Origin: Bacteroidales bacterium
Lineage (GTDB): Bacteria; Bacteroidota; Bacteroidia; Bacteroidales; UBA932
Assembly: GCA_017553405.1 (NCBI GenBank)
Contig: JAFZME010000068.1
Coordinates: 1 to 46,852, forward strand
Direction of reading: 5' to 3'
Length of the DNA: 46,852 nucleotides
Positions 17,641-26,438 of the stretch are shown here, one piece after another (the first letter of the stretch is position 1; every line of letters starts with the position of its first letter). Both the position numbers and the translations under genes were made by a program. The notes beneath the pieces were generated by a model, which ran no database searches, was not told the DNA's origin, and was given only the letters and a program-made list of their open reading frames with translations.

Positions 17641-20600
17641 ATGAAGAAGTTTTTCCGTTTCAGCGTCGCGGCCGCAGCGGCCGTCCTCGCCCTCGTTTCC
17701 TGCCAGAGAAGCGAACTCTCCCAAATCTTTTCCGGCCCCAAGACTAAAGTCGCCATCGGAGTCCGTCCCGAGGAAGCCGAGGAGGCCACAAGGACCTACA
17801 TCGAAGAAGATGCGGCGACTCCGGGCGTCTACCACTCCAAGTGGAGCAACTCCGGCGAAAAGCTCGCTGTCATTTTCGGCGAGCCCAACAACAAACCTAC
17901 CTTTTTGGAACTTTCCGCCGACGACACGGATGACAACAACCCCATATTCTACGGTGAGGGAACGCTTAAGGACAGCACTTATAACCTGTTTGTTCTCTAT
18001 CCCCGTTCCGCCTACGAGAAGTGCTATGCTGACGGGACGGTAGGTGTCACCTTAAAGCTCTTGCAGCATCCCGTCCTCGGCTCATTCGACCCTTCCTGCG
18101 ACCTGATGGGGTGGTCAACCGATGCTGCAACCGTCGAAAATAGCTCCTTCACGCTGGAAGGCATCAGTCTCCAGCGCGTAATGGCTATTCTTCGCGTCAA
18201 TCTCAACGCCGACGAAGGCTCCAAGGCCAAGGGGCTGGTAGTTACCGGATTCAAGATGGAGGTTCCCAAACCTGAAGGAGCGACCTCCGATATCATCCTG
18301 ACAGGAAGGGCCGGCATCAACGCTCAGGGAGAAATCCCCAAGTGGACTGTCACCAATAACTATGTCGAAGCCAGCGTCAATCCGACCGAACTGATCACAA
18401 TAGGAGAGGGCGACGGTTTCAACGCCTTGTACCTGGTAGTTAATGCCGCTACCATACCCGAGGGTGCGTCCATCAATTTCTCCATTGAAACGGAAGAATA
18501 TAGCGGCATCAACAAAATTACCCGCACTGTCACCGTCCCGGCAGGCGGGATTGAGCTCGAGGCCGGCAAGGTCAACACGATCAATCTCAAGATCCGCGAC
18601 AAAGACTTCCCGGGCGAGGTCGTTGTTGAAGACTACGAAGGCGAGTGGCTGATGGCCGGTGTCCGTGACGACGTGACTTTCGCCGCAGTGGCCTATTCAT
18701 CAGGCAATAACCTTGCTGCGACGGCTCCGCTGTCCTTCTCGGCTGACGGCTCCACCATCACCAGCACGACCGATCTCAATACCTGCAAGATGACCTTCAC
18801 CAAGATTACCGAGGAAGGCGACTACAAGGGTATGTACACCATCCAGGATGCGAACGGCAAATATCTTTATGCCGCAAGTTCATCAGCCAACCAGTTGAAG
18901 GCCAAGGACGCAGCGGATGTCAATGCTTACTGGACGGTCACTATAGATGCGGAGGGCGGCTATTCCATTATCGCAAGCAAGTCCTCGAATCGCAACGTTA
19001 TGCAGTTCAATCCTAATACGCAGAACGCCAATGCGATTATCGGCTGCTATTCCAGCACGAATACCGATCGTCAGCAGGTTAAGCTCTATTCCTGGTCGAT
19101 GGTGGATGTTGAGCCGACTCCAATCGAGAATCCGACCATATCCACTATCCTTGCGGACCAGACGATCAGCGCCACCAACGCAGTCAATTACGAGATTGAC
19201 GGCGTGACCGTGATGGCCGCCCAGGGAGGAAAGAACTATGTCTTGGGCGACGACACCGGCGTCATTCTGATGTACGTCAGTAAGGATCTTACTGTCGGCA
19301 GCCAGTACAAAGTCAAGGGAGATGTCAAGTTGTATAACGGTGTCCACGAGTTCACCAATTCTCCGACCGTCACCGCCAGCACCGGCACGGCTCCGGCCTA
19401 TGGTACGCCGGAGGCTATGACCGAGTCATCCTTGACAGCATATGCCGACGCTCCTGTCACGAAATACGTAGTGATTACGGCGACTGCCGGCGACAGCGGC
19501 TATACCTGCACTGTCGGGTCTAACACGATCAACGTTTATGACGGCACAGGTACCTGGTCGACTTTCTATGGCAAGGAGGTCAAGATTACCGGCTATCTGA
19601 CTGGTTACAAGACATCCAACAGTCAAATCCAGATGATTGCCACTGCGCTGGAGGATTCTTCCGTGACCGCGCCGGTCATAACCTTCGCGGAGACCACCAA
19701 GGAAATCACCTCCGCTGCGACTTCCGTCGTGTTCTCCTACGCGAAGAACAGCTATGTGACTGAGCTCCCGAGTTGGAGTTTCTACTCCGGTTCCGGCTGC
19801 GTCGACGGAGAGGTTACGGTCACGGACAGTGCCATCACGGTGCCGGTTTCGGCCAATACAAGCTCGGCCCCAAGGTTCATCTACATCGACGTAACCGGCC
19901 AGGGTATCGACGGTACGGTGCAGCTTTGCATCAAGCAGGCGGGATACAATCCTGTGAGTATTTCGACCATTCTTGCAGACAATACGGTCACTGCATCGAA
20001 CACCGTAAACTATGATGTCGATGGAGTGACGGTAATGGCTGCTCAGGGTAATAAGAATTACATTATCGGCGATGCGACCGGAGTTATGCTGATGTATTAT
20101 AACGGCGCCCTGACAGTGGGCAACCAGTACAGGGTCGACGGTGGTGTCAAACTTTACAACGGCGTGCACGAATTCAGCGCACCTACCGTTACCGCCAGTA
20201 CCGGCACGGCTCCGGCCTATGGTACGCCGGAGGCTATGACCGAGTCATCCTTGACAGCATATGCCAACGCTCCCGTCACGAAATACGCCGTGCTTACGGC
20301 TGCTGTTGGCACTAGCGGCTATCTCTGCACTGTCGGGGCCAACACCGTCAACGTCTATGACGGCACCGGGACTTGGTCGCAGTTCTACGGGAAGACAGTC
20401 AAAGTGACGGGGTATCTCATAGGCTATTACAATTCTAAAATCAATATGATTGCCACGGCCATTGAGGAAGACTCCTCGACTCCCACCCTGTCGGTCAGTC
20501 CCGAGTCCCTTTCCTGGGGCGCGACCGAATATGGTTCGGGCAGTGCCAAGACGGTGACCGTGACGCTGAACGGAAGCGCCGCTCCGGACGACTACTACAT

Positions 20601-21252
20601 CGAATACACGGCCTCCAGCGACTGGACAGTCAGCGATGACGAGAACAGGACCATCACGGTCTACCCGAACGCCGCCAACGCCGGCACTTCCGCAAAGACC
20701 TTCACCTTCGTCGTCAAGCACAGCGATGACGAATCGATCGCCAAGACCGTCACCTGCACCCAGTCGGCGCCGAGCAGCGGAGGCGGCCCCTCTGTAGGAA
20801 CGACATTGTTCGAGGAGTCATTTGGAACGGAAGCCGTTTCTCCTTTCAGCAGTTATACAGGCACCGGTTCAAGTTCCTATAATTCTGCCAGCTCTTTGAC
20901 CTATACTTGCAAGAGTGCCAATACTAAGATTCAGTCTGATGTTCAAGGCGTCTGTGACAAAGCCAATCTTATGATCGGCGGTAAAAACGGAGGTGCTGGA
21001 GAATGGGCTAAGATTGCAGGCATCAAGACTTATGGTGCAACTAAGGTAACTGTTTCCTGGGCGGCCAACAACACTAATACAAAGGTTGGAATCGCCGAAA
21101 GTTCTTCATCGGAGGTTACCAGTGCCAGTTCGGCATCCAACAGTGCAACGTTCGCGCTTTCTGGCAGTGAAAGTACTATTACACTTGTTATTACTGCTAC
21201 AAAAGCACAGAACGGTCGTGTTGATGCCTTTAAGATAACATACGCCCAATAA
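17641..21252 (+). CDS. Large modular fimbrillin/BACON-type surface lipoprotein
   Basis: The predicted 1203-residue lipoprotein begins MKKFFRFSV and has the lipobox LALVSC (Cys21). This ATG is chosen because the signal peptide starts here; upstream in-frame codons would bury it. Domains by sequence: a fimbrillin-like beta domain (about 25-330), a beta-rich domain (about 335-490) containing GKYLYAASSSANQLKA, an OB-fold-like module (about 497-675), a BACON-like domain (about 677-770), a second copy of the OB-like module (about 771-945), a second BACON-like domain (about 947-1041), a Ser/Gly linker and a C-terminal jelly-roll-like domain (about 1052-1203). The two OB-like copies share a 66-base identical stretch. 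The last 450 bases look more AT-rich than the rest, suggesting mosaic origin. A role in adhesion or glycan binding is inferred only. Confidence 0.85.
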   Translation: MKKFFRFSVAAAAAVLALVSCQRSELSQIFSGPKTKVAIGVRPEEAEEATRTYIEEDAATPGVYHSKWSNSGEKLAVIFGEPNNKPTFLELSADDTDDNNPIFYGEGTLKDSTYNLFVLYPRSAYEKCYADGTVGVTLKLLQHPVLGSFDPSCDLMGWSTDAATVENSSFTLEGISLQRVMAILRVNLNADEGSKAKGLVVTGFKMEVPKPEGATSDIILTGRAGINAQGEIPKWTVTNNYVEASVNPTELITIGEGDGFNALYLVVNAATIPEGASINFSIETEEYSGINKITRTVTVPAGGIELEAGKVNTINLKIRDKDFPGEVVVEDYEGEWLMAGVRDDVTFAAVAYSSGNNLAATAPLSFSADGSTITSTTDLNTCKMTFTKITEEGDYKGMYTIQDANGKYLYAASSSANQLKAKDAADVNAYWTVTIDAEGGYSIIASKSSNRNVMQFNPNTQNANAIIGCYSSTNTDRQQVKLYSWSMVDVEPTPIENPTISTILADQTISATNAVNYEIDGVTVMAAQGGKNYVLGDDTGVILMYVSKDLTVGSQYKVKGDVKLYNGVHEFTNSPTVTASTGTAPAYGTPEAMTESSLTAYADAPVTKYVVITATAGDSGYTCTVGSNTINVYDGTGTWSTFYGKEVKITGYLTGYKTSNSQIQMIATALEDSSVTAPVITFAETTKEITSAATSVVFSYAKNSYVTELPSWSFYSGSGCVDGEVTVTDSAITVPVSANTSSAPRFIYIDVTGQGIDGTVQLCIKQAGYNPVSISTILADNTVTASNTVNYDVDGVTVMAAQGNKNYIIGDATGVMLMYYNGALTVGNQYRVDGGVKLYNGVHEFSAPTVTASTGTAPAYGTPEAMTESSLTAYANAPVTKYAVLTAAVGTSGYLCTVGANTVNVYDGTGTWSQFYGKTVKVTGYLIGYYNSKINMIATAIEEDSSTPTLSVSPESLSWGATEYGSGSAKTVTVTLNGSAAPDDYYIEYTASSDWTVSDDENRTITVYPNAANAGTSAKTFTFVVKHSDDESIAKTVTCTQSAPSSGGGPSVGTTLFEESFGTEAVSPFSSYTGTGSSSYNSASSLTYTCKSANTKIQSDVQGVCDKANLMIGGKNGGAGEWAKIAGIKTYGATKVTVSWAANNTNTKVGIAESSSSEVTSASSASNSATFALSGSESTITLVITATKAQNGRVDAFKITYAQ
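19381..19446 (+). repeat. 66-nt exact repeat, copy 1 (inside surface lipoprotein gene)
   Basis: This stretch starts ACCGGCACGG and ends ACAGCATATGCC, and is identical to 20200-20265. It encodes the same residues (GTAPAYGTPEAMTESSLTAY) in each of the two OB-like modules, while the flanking codons have diverged. This points to recent duplication or gene conversion. Confidence 0.85.
20200..20265 (+). repeat. 66-nt exact repeat, copy 2
   Basis: Second copy of the 66-base stretch, in the second OB-like module of the same lipoprotein gene and in the same reading frame. Confidence 0.85.
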
Positions 21253-21273
21253 ATTGGATTGTAAACTTTGTAT

Positions 21274-21310
21274 GCGGCTCCGGAGTTTTTTCTTCGGAGC
21301 CGCTTTTTTT
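21274..21310 (+). terminator. Strong intrinsic terminator after the surface lipoprotein gene
   Basis: GCGGCTCCG and CGGAGCCGC pair perfectly over 9 bases around a 12-base loop, and seven T follow at once. It lies 21 bases after the stop codon. Confidence 0.9.
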
Positions 21311-21321
21311 GTAAAATTTTG

Positions 21322-21329
21322 TACCTTTG
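21322..21329 (+). promoter_or_regulatory. Possible -7 element for the DMT_6 gene
   Basis: TACCTTTG fits the TAnnTTTG consensus and lies 48 bases before the ATG of the small membrane protein. A well-placed TTTG at -33 is not evident, because that position falls inside the terminator stem. Confidence 0.35.
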
Positions 21330-21344
21330 CGTCCCGAAAAAAGG

Positions 21345-21370
21345 AGATTTCTCGACTTCGCTCGAAATGA
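21345..21370. repeat. Palindromic interspersed-repeat-like element
   Basis: The imperfect palindrome TTTCTCGA-CTTCGC-TCGAAA and its flank (ending ATGACA) resemble a short palindromic repeat that I remember as recurring between genes in many Bacteroidetes and other bacteria. Only one copy is in this window, so its repetitive nature cannot be shown here. Confidence 0.4.
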
Positions 21371-21377
21371 CAAAGGT

Positions 21378-21752
21378 ATGACTCAAGGAATTTGGACGAT
21401 ACTGCTGCTGATTGCGTCGAATGTGTTTATGACGTTCGCGTGGTACGGGCATTTGAAACTGCAGGAGATGAACATATCGACGGGATGGCCGCTGATATTG
21501 ATTATTTTGCTTTCGTGGGGAGTGGCGCTGCTGGAGTACTGCTTTATGGTGCCGGCCAACAGGATAGGGGCGAGGATCAACGGCGGGCCGTTCTCGATCG
21601 TTCAACTTAAAGTCATCCAGGAGGTAATCTCCCTGACGGTGTTCTCCGTGATTATCCTTTTCCTGTTCAAGGGGGAGACCATCCACTGGAACCACATCGC
21701 CGCTTTCGGCTGCCTGATCCTGGCGGTGCTTTTCGCGTTTATCGACGCTTAG
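21378..21752 (+). CDS. DMT_6 / DUF486 family small membrane protein
   Basis: The 124-residue protein has four hydrophobic helices and belongs to the DUF486 (DMT_6) branch of the drug/metabolite transporter superfamily. It starts MTQGIWTILLLIASNVFMTF and has the characteristic FAWYGHLK followed by WGVALLEYCFMVPANRIG and the Gln/Glu pair region LKVIQEVISL. An earlier in-frame codon would add residues encoded by the palindromic repeat (RRFLDFARNDK), which is not expected, so the ATG before Thr-Gln-Gly is chosen. The transported substrate is unknown. It is a single gene between a terminator and the promoter of the injection locus. Confidence 0.9.
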   Translation: MTQGIWTILLLIASNVFMTFAWYGHLKLQEMNISTGWPLILIILLSWGVALLEYCFMVPANRIGARINGGPFSIVQLKVIQEVISLTVFSVIILFLFKGETIHWNHIAAFGCLILAVLFAFIDA

Positions 21753-21812
21753 CTATTCTAATACTAAATATGCTTTTTTTTCGCGTGCGTGTATGTATCG
21801 CGAATTTTTTTG

Positions 21813-21820
21813 TATATTTG
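21813..21820 (+). promoter_or_regulatory. -7 element of the predicted injection-locus promoter
   Basis: TATATTTG is a perfect match to the Bacteroidetes TAnnTTTG element and lies 36 bases before the tssH ATG. The -33 position holds only a partial match (CGTG with 21-base spacing). It is the only clear promoter upstream of a 24.5 kb same-strand gene series. Confidence 0.45.
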
Positions 21821-21856
21821 GAGGTTAAGTCGATTCGAGTTCTAATAGAAATTTAT

Positions 21857-24091
21857 ATGAACGAAAAACTTAAAACCATTGCGAACTCCTTCGCCGAGGA
21901 ATATTGCAGTGACGCCATCTACCCGTCACATCTTTTCAAGGCCATTCTCCACAAGGAGCTCGGACTCGTCAGCTTCATAGAAAAAGACCTGGACAAGGAC
22001 TACTACTACCTTCAGGACTGGGCCGACGTCCAGATGCAGCTTTCTCCCCGTTCCGTCCGCCCGATGCGCGACCTCGACTACAGCGAGGAGGCGCAGGCCG
22101 TCCTGGACGAGGCGGAGGACTATATGGTCAAGTTCGGCCTCGATGAGTGCACGGAGGTGTGCGTGCTCGCAGCCCTCGTGACTCCGGGAGTCGGTTTCTC
22201 CTTCGACCAGCTCAAGACTCTTCCCCTCACTCCGTCCGAGATCAGCGCGAAGATGGGAGGCGGCTCCAATGTCGAGGCCCCATATATGGGCGGCGACGAG
22301 CTCAAGAAGCAGACGCCCGCCTCAGGCAAAGGCACGCTAGCCAAGTACTGCGTCGACAAGACCGCGATGGCCCGTGCCGGCAACCTCGACAATGTCGTCG
22401 GCTTCGAGAGCGAGATATCCGTAATCTACGAGATTCTCGGCCGCAAGACCAAGGCCAACCTCCTCATCACCGGCGAGTCCGGTGTCGGCAAGACCTCCCT
22501 TGTCAACGGTTTCATCCGCGAGATCGCCGCGGGCAAGGTGCCCGGCTTCCTTTCCGACGCCGCGGCCTACGAGCTTGACGTGGCGGCCCTCGGAGGCGAC
22601 GCCCAGTACAAGGGCGAGGTGGAAGACCGTTTCAAGAGCGTGATCAACGAGATAGAGGACCTTCCGAACGCCGTTCTCATCATCGAAAGCGTCGACAAGC
22701 TTTTCGACAAGCAGGGCGCCCTCTACGGCACTTCCGCCATCCTCAAGAACGAGCTCGGCAAAGGCAAGCTCCAGCTGATTGCGACGGCGAGCATCGACGG
22801 CTTCACCAAGAACATCGAGACCGACAAGGAAATGGTCTCCAACCTTGAGCGCATCTCCGTCGACGAGCCCACGGCCGATATGACGATGGAAATCCTCAAG
22901 GGCATTATGCCCGCCTATGAGGAGTATCACTCCCTCACCGTCAGCGAGGAGGTGATGCACGACTCCATCCGCCTTGCCAAGCGCTACCTCACTGAGAAGT
23001 GCCTCCCGGCCTCCGCCATCGACCTCATCGACCGCACGATGTCCCACGTCAAGGTCGACAACGACCTCGGCGCCGAGGAGTCCCGCCACACCGAGCTGAC
23101 CTCCGCCGACCTCAGCGCCGTCGTGGCCAAGCAGACCGGCATTCCGCTCGGCAAGGTCCAGACCGAAGAGCGCGAGCGCCTTCTCGGAGGCGAGGAGATC
23201 CTCAAGAAGAGGGTGGTCGGCCAGGATCACGCGGTCAAGAAAGTGCTCGACGCCGTCTTCGAGGCCCGTTCCGGCCTCAACAAGAAAGGCCAGCCTATGG
23301 GCTCGTTCTTCTTCCTCGGACCGACCGGTACCGGCAAGACCGAGCTCTCGAAGGCTCTCGCCGAGTTCCTCTTCGGCGAAGAGGCGGCGCTGCTCCGTTT
23401 CGATATGTCGGAGTTCAAGGAGGAGCACTCCGTGGCTCTCCTCTACGGCGCGCCTCCCGGCTATGTCGGCTACGAAGAGGGCGGTCTTCTCGTCAACAAG
23501 ATTCGCCAGAAGCCCTACAGCGTGGTCCTCTTCGACGAGATCGAGAAGGCCCACAAGTCCGTCTTCGACCTCTTCCTCCAGATACTCGACGAAGGCAAGC
23601 TCCACGACCGCCTCGGCCGCGTGGGCGATTTCTCCAACGCACTCATCCTCTTTACCTCGAATATCGGCGCCAAGGACATCGTCGCCAAGTTCAACAGCGG
23701 CGTCGTCCCCCAGAACAACGAGCTTATGGACATAATGCAGGGCTATTTCCGCCCCGAGTTCCTGGCCCGTCTGACCGAGATCGTCCCGTTCTCGCCCATC
23801 ACGGACAAGACCGTGTCCCTGATATTCGACATTCATATGAAGGGCCTGCTGAAGCTGCTCGCAGAGCAGGACATCAAGCTCACCCTCACTCCTGAGGCCA
23901 GGGAGAAGATTTCTCTCCGCGGCTACAACCAGCAGTACGGCGCCCGCCCCATCCTCGGCATCATCCGCAAGGAGCTGCGTCACCCCATCTCCAAGATGCT
24001 CATCGCAGGCGAAGTCAAGCCCGGCGACAGCATCGAGGTCAGGGTCGACGGAGACGGCAACCCCGTATTCATCGTCAACGGCAAAGAATAA
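21857..24091 (+). CDS. tssH: TssH/ClpV-type AAA+ ATPase
   Basis: A 744-residue double-AAA+ disaggregase of the Clp/Hsp100 family, first gene of the contractile injection locus. In type VI systems TssH/ClpV unfolds the contracted TssBC sheath so it can be reused. An N-terminal Clp-N-like domain (about 1-150) precedes AAA-1 with Walker A GESGVGKT at 206-213 and AAA-2 with Walker A GPTGTGKT at 488-495, Walker B VVLFDEIEKAH near 557, and the ClpB-type C-terminal domain. The AAA-1 Walker B position reads LIIESVDKLF, so the usual DE pair is missing. No long M-domain coiled coil is present between the AAA modules. The start MNEKLKTIANSF is chosen from the Clp-N alignment and the upstream promoter; earlier codons encode an unlike sequence. 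Confidence 0.92.
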   Translation: MNEKLKTIANSFAEEYCSDAIYPSHLFKAILHKELGLVSFIEKDLDKDYYYLQDWADVQMQLSPRSVRPMRDLDYSEEAQAVLDEAEDYMVKFGLDECTEVCVLAALVTPGVGFSFDQLKTLPLTPSEISAKMGGGSNVEAPYMGGDELKKQTPASGKGTLAKYCVDKTAMARAGNLDNVVGFESEISVIYEILGRKTKANLLITGESGVGKTSLVNGFIREIAAGKVPGFLSDAAAYELDVAALGGDAQYKGEVEDRFKSVINEIEDLPNAVLIIESVDKLFDKQGALYGTSAILKNELGKGKLQLIATASIDGFTKNIETDKEMVSNLERISVDEPTADMTMEILKGIMPAYEEYHSLTVSEEVMHDSIRLAKRYLTEKCLPASAIDLIDRTMSHVKVDNDLGAEESRHTELTSADLSAVVAKQTGIPLGKVQTEERERLLGGEEILKKRVVGQDHAVKKVLDAVFEARSGLNKKGQPMGSFFFLGPTGTGKTELSKALAEFLFGEEAALLRFDMSEFKEEHSVALLYGAPPGYVGYEEGGLLVNKIRQKPYSVVLFDEIEKAHKSVFDLFLQILDEGKLHDRLGRVGDFSNALILFTSNIGAKDIVAKFNSGVVPQNNELMDIMQGYFRPEFLARLTEIVPFSPITDKTVSLIFDIHMKGLLKLLAEQDIKLTLTPEAREKISLRGYNQQYGARPILGIIRKELRHPISKMLIAGEVKPGDSIEVRVDGDGNPVFIVNGKE

Positions 24092-24122
24092 CAATTTTTC
24101 AATAACTTAAAATCCTACAACT

Positions 24123-24587
24123 ATGGCAATGAAAGAGAACTTCATCTCTATGGCTCCCGATGAGGAGTCCAATGCGAAAGTCAGCCTGATCGACCAGAAC
24201 AAAACCCTGATGATCGATCAGTACACGACCGACGTCGACGCCGGCAATCCCGAGTTCGTGGAGGACATCCAGAACATCGGCGACGCTTTCGCCCACTTCA
24301 AACCCAAGGTCAACGTGACCTTCACAGATGCCGAGGGCGGCTCCGTGGAAGAGACTCTCAAATTCGGCGAGCTCCGTGATTTCGAGGCTCAGGGCGGCAA
24401 GGGCCGTCTCGTGCAGAACAGCCAGTTCCTCTCCGGTCTCAAGGAAGACATCGACACCAACGCCAAGATCCGCAAGAGCATCGAGCAGAACCGCAAGCTC
24501 CGCGAGATCCTCAAGGAAGCCGGCTCCCGCGAGGAGCTCAAGGCAATGCTCCAGTCGATGCTCGAAGAGCTCGAGGGCGCCAAATAA
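24123..24587 (+). CDS. tssB: TssB, small sheath subunit
   Basis: The 154-residue protein matches TssB/VipA, which pairs with TssC to build the contractile sheath around the inner tube. The diagnostic block is FKPKVNVTFTDAEGG with EETLKFGELRDFE shortly after (about residues 60-90). A charged C-terminal helix follows (SREELKAMLQSMLEELEGAK), the part that in VipA contacts ClpV and TssC. It lies 31 bases after tssH and 26 before tssC, as expected for sheath genes. The N-terminus (about 1-50) is of the Bacteroidetes type rather than the proteobacterial type. Confidence 0.93.
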   Translation: MAMKENFISMAPDEESNAKVSLIDQNKTLMIDQYTTDVDAGNPEFVEDIQNIGDAFAHFKPKVNVTFTDAEGGSVEETLKFGELRDFEAQGGKGRLVQNSQFLSGLKEDIDTNAKIRKSIEQNRKLREILKEAGSREELKAMLQSMLEELEGAK

Positions 24588-24613
24588 GTTTTAAATGATA
24601 ATTCAATAGCACT

Positions 24614-25978
24614 ATGGCAGAAACTGAAATGAAAAAAGCCCAGGCCGTCGAGCAGTCGGCAGCCGGAGCACCTGAGAAAGAAGCTCCCAAAAAAGAACTC
24701 CTTTCCTCATTCGGCGGATTCAACGCCGTCCGTGGCTTTATGCCCGATGCCGACAATATGAATCCTGCCCGCAAGGCCCAGAAGAACGTCTTCCTCACCG
24801 ACAAGCGTTTCCAGGACAAGCGCGAGAGCCTCGCCCGCGACATCAAGGGATGGCTCGAACTCCTCGACCAGCCCGAACTTGACAGCGCGACCGCTTTCGC
24901 CGACGCCTGCAAGAAAAAGGAAGATGAAGGCACCAAGCTTCTCAAGCAGGGCATCACCGACGCCCTCTACGCGACTCAGAACCTCGAGCGCAGCTACCGT
25001 GAGCTCGACTCCTTCTTCAAGACCTGCGGCACCGACAAGGTCAAGAACCTCCGCGTCATCAACGTCCTCAAGGAAGACATCGCCGATCCCGACTCCGGCT
25101 TCGCTGAGGAGGTGGAGAACATCCTCCGCAACGGTTTCGACCGCCTCAGCCTCAAGGATGCCTACAGCCTCGTCTGCGTCCCCGGCGCCGTGTTCAACGA
25201 CAAGGTGGACCTCCTGAAGTGGGCCAAGATGGCGTTCAAGTACAAAGTGATGCTCCTCACCGACCACGCCGACGAGTATTCCTTCGACGACCTCCAGGCC
25301 AACACCGAAGGCTACCGCGACAGCGACCAGGAGCTTATGAACGTCGTAATGTGCGCCAACTGGATTGTCGGCCGCGAAGCCGAGAAGCTCTCCGCCGACG
25401 AGGAAGACGCCAAGGCGTTCTTCATCGCTCCTTCGGCAGCCCTCTGCGGCAAGCTCTATGACGAGACCGCCAATATGGCCCAGGGCGCCGGCGGCAAGAA
25501 GTACGGTACCCTCGACGGAGTCAAAGGCGTCAAATCCGACCTCCTCAAGTCCGAAATCGCCGCCCTTATGGACAACCAGGTCATCCCTATGGTCTACAGC
25601 GAAGGCCGCGTGATGGCGTTCAACAACACCACCCTCTATAACGGCGACCTCGACGCAATGAAGGAATATCCTATCGTCCGCGTCTTCGACTGGGTCAAGA
25701 AGGTGCTTATGAACTACGTCCACGAGGTGGCTCTTGAGAACTGGGATCCCTACAACTCCCCGAAGAACCTCAAGGCCAAGATCCAGGAGTTCCTCAATAT
25801 GTACAAGGGCTATGGCAACCTCTTCCAGAACTACGAAATCGGCGAGCCCCGTCAGGATCCCGTGACCAAGCAGATCACCTGCGACATCACCCTCACTCCT
25901 TTCTACGCAGCCAAGAACTTCGTAATCAAGGTCGCCGCCGACAAGAAGGACAAGGAAGCCTCCCTCGCCGGTGCGTAA
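24614..25978 (+). CDS. tssC: TssC, large sheath subunit
   Basis: A 454-residue sheath protein of the TssC/VipB family, near the family's usual 450-500 residues. It has a charged N-terminal extension rich in Ala/Glu/Lys (1-35), the helical FLTDKRFQDKRESL segment, the core with RVINVLKEDIADPDSGF and FDRLSLKDAYSLVCVPGA, and a C-terminal part with LYNGDLDAMKEYPIVRVFDWVKK and DITLTPFYAAKNFVIKVAAD, where the sheath handshake strands end. Those are quoted in pieces of under 20 residues or so to show the type. It directly follows tssB. Together the products form the contractile outer sheath that drives the TssD tube. Confidence 0.92.
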   Translation: MAETEMKKAQAVEQSAAGAPEKEAPKKELLSSFGGFNAVRGFMPDADNMNPARKAQKNVFLTDKRFQDKRESLARDIKGWLELLDQPELDSATAFADACKKKEDEGTKLLKQGITDALYATQNLERSYRELDSFFKTCGTDKVKNLRVINVLKEDIADPDSGFAEEVENILRNGFDRLSLKDAYSLVCVPGAVFNDKVDLLKWAKMAFKYKVMLLTDHADEYSFDDLQANTEGYRDSDQELMNVVMCANWIVGREAEKLSADEEDAKAFFIAPSAALCGKLYDETANMAQGAGGKKYGTLDGVKGVKSDLLKSEIAALMDNQVIPMVYSEGRVMAFNNTTLYNGDLDAMKEYPIVRVFDWVKKVLMNYVHEVALENWDPYNSPKNLKAKIQEFLNMYKGYGNLFQNYEIGEPRQDPVTKQITCDITLTPFYAAKNFVIKVAADKKDKEASLAGA

Positions 25979-26011
25979 TAGAACATCAACCAATTTAAAT
26001 TCATAAAAATT

Positions 26012-26404
26012 ATGGCAAAAACTCCCGTATCAATGAAGATCGACGGTTACAAGGACAGGGAAGTCCTTATGGTAACCTACGAATTCGACCAGGCCACCGA
26101 CGTCGAAGGCCAGATGGCCGGCATTCCCCGCGGCGGCAAGATCATCGTCCGTGTAAAGGCCCTCAACGACGGTACGCCCGACCTCCTCGCCTGGATGTGC
26201 GAGCGCAACCTCCCCAAGAACGGCAGCATCGAGTTTCTCGAGACCAAGACCGGCAAGGCTATGAAGGAGATAAAGTTCACCAATGGCTACTGTGTCGATT
26301 TCGAAGAGAAATGGGAAGACAAGATGGGCCACTTCGAGGAGATCGTCATCACCTGCAAGAAGATCGAGTTCGGTTCCGTCGTCTATGAAAACGACTGGGC
26401 ATAA
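26012..26404 (+). CDS. tssD: TssD (Hcp) tube protein 1
   Basis: A 130-residue Hcp-like protein of the Bacteroidetes TssD type, forming hexameric rings of the inner tube. Characteristic pieces are the N-terminal strand VSMKIDGYKDREVLMVTYEF, the loop QATDVEGQMAGIPRGGKIIV and the C-terminal strands GHFEEIVITCKKIEFG. It is one of four consecutive Hcp-like genes and is closely related to the next one: both share QATD-EGQ--GIPRGGK. It has no signal peptide, consistent with a tube subunit exported by the machine itself. Which copy is the main tube subunit cannot be told from sequence. Confidence 0.9.
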   Translation: MAKTPVSMKIDGYKDREVLMVTYEFDQATDVEGQMAGIPRGGKIIVRVKALNDGTPDLLAWMCERNLPKNGSIEFLETKTGKAMKEIKFTNGYCVDFEEKWEDKMGHFEEIVITCKKIEFGSVVYENDWA

Positions 26405-26417
26405 TTTATTAACGAAT

Positions 26418-26430
26418 TAAATTTGGAGGA
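26418..26430 (+). promoter_or_regulatory. -7-like element plus GGAGGA ribosome binding site before second tssD
   Basis: TAAATTTG (26418-26425) fits TAnnTTTG and runs into GGAGGA (26425-26430), 8 bases before the ATG. A strong Shine-Dalgarno is unusual in Bacteroidetes and would favour high translation of this tube gene. With only 14 bases between the -7 motif and the ATG, the RBS reading is safer than the promoter reading. Confidence 0.4.
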
Positions 26431-26438
26431 ATAATATT

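Noticed and set aside
22337..24094. 585-codon minus-strand frame opposite tssH
   Set aside because: Antisense shadow of a confident AAA+ gene; it lacks any motif and is rich in Leu/Glu/Val/Asp.
24092..24122. Separate promoter for tssB
   Set aside because: No TAnnTTTG element was found in the 31-base gap; transcription from upstream of tssH is simpler.
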